Under the pieces are notes generated by a model, which was given only the letters and a program-made list of their open reading frames with translations, was not told the DNA's origin and searched no databases. From Sphingomonas sp. OK281 (GTDB lineage: Bacteria; Pseudomonadota; Alphaproteobacteria; Sphingomonadales; Sphingomonadaceae): DNA of 64,000 nt. The position numbers were made by a program, and so were the translations under genes. The stretch lies in contig NZ_FOVZ01000005.1 in assembly GCF_900115295.1 (NCBI RefSeq), forward strand, positions 328,762-392,761. Reading direction: 5' to 3'. Of the stretch, positions 60,713 through 64,000 are shown piece by piece; the stretch's first letter is position 1; every line of letters starts with the position of its first letter.

Positions 60713-61195
60713 ATGATCCTGCTGCCACTTCTCCTCGCCGCCGGTCAGGTCACCCCGGTCCAGCCGATCCTCAAGGGCACCGGCCTGCCGCCCGCGGCCA
60801 TGACCGAAGAGGCCGGCGTCATGGTCCCGATCGACGCGCTCTTCGCCGCGCTCGCCGCGCGCGACGGGCAGGCGATCCTCGCCCAGGTCCGATCCGACGG
60901 CGGCGCCACCGTCGCCGAGGAAAAACCCGACGGCACGCGCAGCATCCGCCGCACGAGCTGGACCGACTTCGCCGCCGCGCTGAAGCCCGGTCCCGAACGC
61001 TACGCCGAACGCCTCACCGATCCCGCGGTCGACATCGACGGCGACATCGCGATGGTCTGGTCGCCCTACGTCTTCACGATCGACGGCAAGGTCGCGCACT
61101 GCGGCACCGACCATTTCGACATGGTCCGCGAAGCCGGTCGCTGGAAGATCGCCAACCTCACCTGGTCGAAGCGCACCACCGGCTGCGCGAACTGA
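60713..61195 (+). CDS. Secreted or membrane-associated NTF2-like (SnoaL/DUF4440-type) protein
   Basis: A 160-residue protein with a short hydrophobic start (MILLPLLLAAGQV) that may be a signal peptide. The rest has the NTF2-like cone pattern: LFAALAARDGQAILAQVRSDGG, then DGDIAMVWSPYVFTIDGKVAHCGTDHFDMVREAGRWKIANLTWSKR. It begins four bases after mccB, so it is in the operon, but it has no known role in leucine breakdown. Confidence 0.8.
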   Translation: MILLPLLLAAGQVTPVQPILKGTGLPPAAMTEEAGVMVPIDALFAALAARDGQAILAQVRSDGGATVAEEKPDGTRSIRRTSWTDFAAALKPGPERYAERLTDPAVDIDGDIAMVWSPYVFTIDGKVAHCGTDHFDMVREAGRWKIANLTWSKRTTGCAN

Positions 61196-61354
61196 GATGC
61201 TCTGTCCTACACCGCCCGCATCGGCCTATGCCGGGATCGCCATGCTGAAACAGCCGATCCCGTCCGTCGATATCCAAGCCCGCGACACCCTTTCCAACAC
61301 GAAGTGCACATCGCGCGGGCGTCTACACTTCCTATACTTCACTCGGCAGAACTA

Positions 61355-63193
61355 ATGATCGAATCGCTCCTGATCGCCAATCGCGGCGAGATCGCCTGCC
61401 GCATCATCCGCACCGCAAGGGCGCTCGGCATCCGCACGATCGCGGTGTATTCGGACGCCGACGCGAACGCGCTCCACGTTCGCCAGGCCGACGAAGCCGT
61501 CCACATCGGCGCCTCCCCAGCGCGCGAAAGCTACCTGGTCGGCGACCGCATCATCGCCGCCGCGGAGCAGACCGGTGCCGAGGCGATCCACCCCGGTTAC
61601 GGCTTCCTGTCCGAGAATGCCGACTTCGCCCAAGCCGTGCTCGACGCCGGACTGATCTGGGTCGGCCCCAACCCCGACAGCATCCGCGCGATGGGCCTGA
61701 AGGACGCCGCGAAACAGCGCATGATCGCCGCTGGCGTACCCGTCACGCCCGGCTATCTCGGCGAAGACCAGTCCCCCGACCGATTGCAGGCAGAGGCCGA
61801 CGCGATCGGCTACCCCGTCCTCATCAAGGCGGTCGCCGGCGGCGGCGGCAAGGGCATGCGCCGTGTCGATACGGCCGCAGAGTTCGCCGACGCGCTCGTG
61901 TCATGCCAACGCGAGGCGGCCTCGTCGTTCGGCAACACCGACGTCCTGATCGAGAAATACATCCTCTCGCCGCGCCATATCGAGGTGCAGGTCTTCGGCG
62001 ACAGTCACGGCAACGTCGTCCATTTGTTCGAACGCGACTGCTCGCTCCAGCGCCGTCACCAGAAGGTGATCGAGGAAGCCCCCGCACCCGGCATGGACGC
62101 CGCCACTCGCGAAGCGATCTGCGCCGCCGCGGTCAAGGCGGCCAAGGCGGTCGAGTACGTCGGCGCCGGCACGATCGAGTTCATCGCCGACGCCAGCGAA
62201 GGCCTCCGCGCCGACCGCATCTGGTTCATGGAAATGAACACGCGGCTCCAGGTCGAGCACCCGGTCACCGAAGAGATCACCGGCCAGGACCTCGTCGAAT
62301 GGCAACTCCGCGTCGCGTCCGGTGAGCCGCTGCCCAAGCGTCAGGACGAACTGGCCATTGATGGTTGGGCGATGGAAGCGCGGCTCTATGCCGAAGATCC
62401 CGCCAAGGGGTTCCTGCCGTCGATCGGAACGCTCGAACGCTTCGATCTCGGCACCACCGCGCGCGTCGATACCGGGGTAGAGCAGGGCGCTGAAATCTCG
62501 CCTTTCTACGACCCGATGATTGCCAAGGTCATCGCCTGGGGCGAAGACCGCGAGACCGCGCGCGAAGCCTTGGCGTACGCGCTCGACGGCGCGGTCGTCT
62601 GGCCGGTACGCTCCAACGCCGGGTTCCTCGTCGAGGCGCTCGACCATCCCGACTTCGTGGCGGGCACACTCGACACCGGTCTGATCGCCCGCGAAGGCGA
62701 CGCGCTCATGCCGCCGACCCACCCGACCGAAGAGGCGTTGGCCGACGCCGCAGGCGCGCTCGTATCCGCCGATCCGATCGCCGGCTTCCGTCTCAACGCC
62801 GCGCCGCGCCGTACCGCGACGTTCCTGCTGGACAGCGAGCCAGTCGAGGTCGAACTCGACGGGCAGGCCGGAACGACGTCGGCATTCGAAGACGTCCTGA
62901 TCTCCGAAGCCGGCCAGACCTGGCAGCTCAAGCCTTGGCGTGCGTCGGGTGTCGCTGCGGGCGGAGCAGCGGACGGTGCGATCCTGTCGCCGATGCCGGG
63001 CCGCATCATCGCGGTCGACGTTTCGGCCGGTGATACCGTCACCAAGGGCCAGAAGCTCGTCACGCTCGAGGCGATGAAGATGGAGCATTCGCTGACCGCC
63101 CCGTTCGACGGCATCGTCGCGGACCTCAACGCAATCGAGGGCGGGCAGGTGACCGAGGGCACCATGCTCGTCCGCATCGAGAAGGATTCCTGA
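61355..63193 (+). CDS. mccA: 3-methylcrotonyl-CoA carboxylase, biotin-carboxylase (alpha) subunit
   Basis: This carboxylates biotin with ATP and bicarbonate. It has 612 residues. The biotin-carboxylase part starts ESLLIANRGEIACRIIRTARALGI, has the ATP-grasp loop KAVAGGGGKGMRRV (about 158-171), and FMEMNTRLQVEHPVTEEITG (about 290-309). The biotinyl Lys is 575 in LEAMKMEHS, 37 residues from the end. It is slightly shorter than typical in the region before the biotin domain. Its stop overlaps the MaoC start by one base. Confidence 0.95.
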   Translation: MIESLLIANRGEIACRIIRTARALGIRTIAVYSDADANALHVRQADEAVHIGASPARESYLVGDRIIAAAEQTGAEAIHPGYGFLSENADFAQAVLDAGLIWVGPNPDSIRAMGLKDAAKQRMIAAGVPVTPGYLGEDQSPDRLQAEADAIGYPVLIKAVAGGGGKGMRRVDTAAEFADALVSCQREAASSFGNTDVLIEKYILSPRHIEVQVFGDSHGNVVHLFERDCSLQRRHQKVIEEAPAPGMDAATREAICAAAVKAAKAVEYVGAGTIEFIADASEGLRADRIWFMEMNTRLQVEHPVTEEITGQDLVEWQLRVASGEPLPKRQDELAIDGWAMEARLYAEDPAKGFLPSIGTLERFDLGTTARVDTGVEQGAEISPFYDPMIAKVIAWGEDRETAREALAYALDGAVVWPVRSNAGFLVEALDHPDFVAGTLDTGLIAREGDALMPPTHPTEEALADAAGALVSADPIAGFRLNAAPRRTATFLLDSEPVEVELDGQAGTTSAFEDVLISEAGQTWQLKPWRASGVAAGGAADGAILSPMPGRIIAVDVSAGDTVTKGQKLVTLEAMKMEHSLTAPFDGIVADLNAIEGGQVTEGTMLVRIEKDS

Positions 63194-63654
63194 TGGCCGG
63201 CCGCTATTTCGACGACTGGAGCATCGGCGACCGGATCGAGCACGAGATCCGCCGCACCGTGACCGAGACGGACAACCTCCTGTTCTCGACGATGACGCAC
63301 AACCCGCAACCGCTCCACCTCGATATCGAGGCGGCCAAGGCAAGCGAGTTCGGCCAAATCCTCGTCAACGGCACCTTCACCTTCGCGCTGATGGTCGGGC
63401 TGTCGGTCGGCGAGACGACGCTCGGCACGCTCGTCGCCAATCTCGGATACGACAAGCTCGTGCATCCGAAGCCTGTCTTCATCGGCGACACGATGCGCTG
63501 CGAGACCGAAGTGACCGAGCTGAAGCCGAGCAAGTCCCGCCCCAACGCGGGCATCGTCACCTTCACGCACCGCCTCATCAACCAGCGCGACGAGATCGTC
63601 TGCCAATGCCTGCGCACCGCCCTGATCGAGCGGCGCGCAAGTCCGCCTCAATGA
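63193..63654 (+). CDS. MaoC-family dehydratase (hot-dog fold)
   Basis: A 153-residue hot-dog protein. The hydratase-type motif near residues 33-41 reads MTHNPQPLH, where canonical enoyl-CoA hydratase 2 has GDxNPIH; the Asp is not in its usual place, so activity cannot be assumed. It overlaps mccA by one base and probably acts on a CoA intermediate of this pathway. The usual methylglutaconyl-CoA hydratase and HMG-CoA lyase genes are not in the window. Confidence 0.88.
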   Translation: MAGRYFDDWSIGDRIEHEIRRTVTETDNLLFSTMTHNPQPLHLDIEAAKASEFGQILVNGTFTFALMVGLSVGETTLGTLVANLGYDKLVHPKPVFIGDTMRCETEVTELKPSKSRPNAGIVTFTHRLINQRDEIVCQCLRTALIERRASPPQ

Positions 63655-64000
63655 TTATCGCGCGGTAGGCCCATCGTCTGCGCGATCCGCTGATACTTCT
63701 CGGCACCTTCGAGGATCGCACCCGTCTCCATCTGGCCAACGGTGGCGCGCTGGATTTCCTGCCAAGGCGTCTGCGAACGCGGATAGGCATAGCCACCCGC
63801 CTCGGTCAGCGCGCGACGGCGCTCGGCGAGGTCCTCGTCGGAGATCAGCACGTTGGCGCTGCCCTTGGCGAGATCGATGCGAACCCGGTCGCCAGTCCGG
63901 ATCAACGCAAGCCCACCCATGGCCGCCGCCTCGGGCGAGGCGTTGAGGATCGAGGGCGACCCCGACGTCCCCGACTGGCGCCCATCGCCGATGCAGGGAA
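63648..64000 (-). CDS. IlvD/Edd-family dehydratase, C-terminal part (cut by window edge)
   Basis: The last 117 residues of a dihydroxy-acid or sugar-acid dehydratase. The fragment carries IGDGRQSGTSGSPSILNASPEAA and LIRTGDRVRIDLAKGS, both typical of the family; the form is closest to sugar-acid dehydratases (arabinonate type) in my judgement. Its stop overlaps the end of the convergent MaoC gene by seven bases. Confidence 0.85.
   Translation of the reverse strand, partial: PCIGDGRQSGTSGSPSILNASPEAAAMGGLALIRTGDRVRIDLAKGSANVLISDEDLAERRRALTEAGGYAYPRSQTPWQEIQRATVGQMETGAILEGAEKYQRIAQTMGLPRDNH

Overview
The window looks like chromosome of a high-GC alphaproteobacterium, most likely a sphingomonad (Sphingomonas or close kin). 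This rests on protein character: a PstA with a long N-terminal extension, NodT-type efflux lipoproteins, DUF2794, the FYDLN protein, an STN-type TonB receptor, and several small proteins I associate with sphingomonads. It also rests on the abundance of inverted-pair intergenic repeats. No phage, plasmid, transposase or CRISPR array is visible.

Layout. 1-4550: phosphate-starvation genes on the minus strand (phoR, pstS, pstC, start of pstA) with a PHO box before pstS. 4728-4834: a probable sRNA with C-rich loops. 5042-7726: acnA. 7937-13671: a winged-helix protein, then a MarR-NodT-EmrA-EmrB efflux operon. 13804-16025: small proteins and a lactonase. 16109-23447: a TetR-controlled RND efflux operon (22119 gene, adaptor, pump, outer-membrane factor) behind a long structured leader. 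23512-31139: ugd, a phasin, Pit phosphate transport with DUF47, an LplT-like MFS protein, pgsA, moaD-moaE. 31251-37231: two fasciclin proteins, oxyR with peroxiredoxin and ahpD, a TSUP permease, cysE, DUF2794. 37372-39356: divergent pncB and a nicotinamidase. 39518-43230: a Spy-like protein, an EF-hand protein and a two-component system. 43324-49145: ECF sigma, FecR, TonB receptor and histidine acid phosphatase. 49233-56188: DUF4112, a solute-binding lipoprotein abutting tRNA-Leu, ihfB, rpsA, SemiSWEET, cmk, aroA. 56288-63654: FYDLN protein, tRNA-Ala, a LysR regulator and a leucine/isovalerate catabolic cluster (ivd, mccB, mccA, MaoC). The right edge holds the C-terminus of an IlvD/Edd dehydratase.

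How the genes connect. Phosphate is a recurring theme: high-affinity uptake (Pst), its sensor (PhoR), low-affinity uptake (Pit with DUF47), and a TonB receptor with a phytase-like phosphatase. The last operon has upstream three 11-bp-spaced elements arranged as in the pstS PHO box, so it may respond to phosphate starvation as well as to FecIR signalling. Two drug-efflux systems each carry their own regulator and candidate operators.

Most non-coding stretches are filled by at least five families of inverted-pair repeats. The most unusual non-coding signals are the sRNA at 4728-4834, the multi-hairpin leader at 22525-22643, and the tRNA-Leu whose encoded CCA end shares its last base with a downstream ATG. 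All calls come from reading the sequence; no database search was run.
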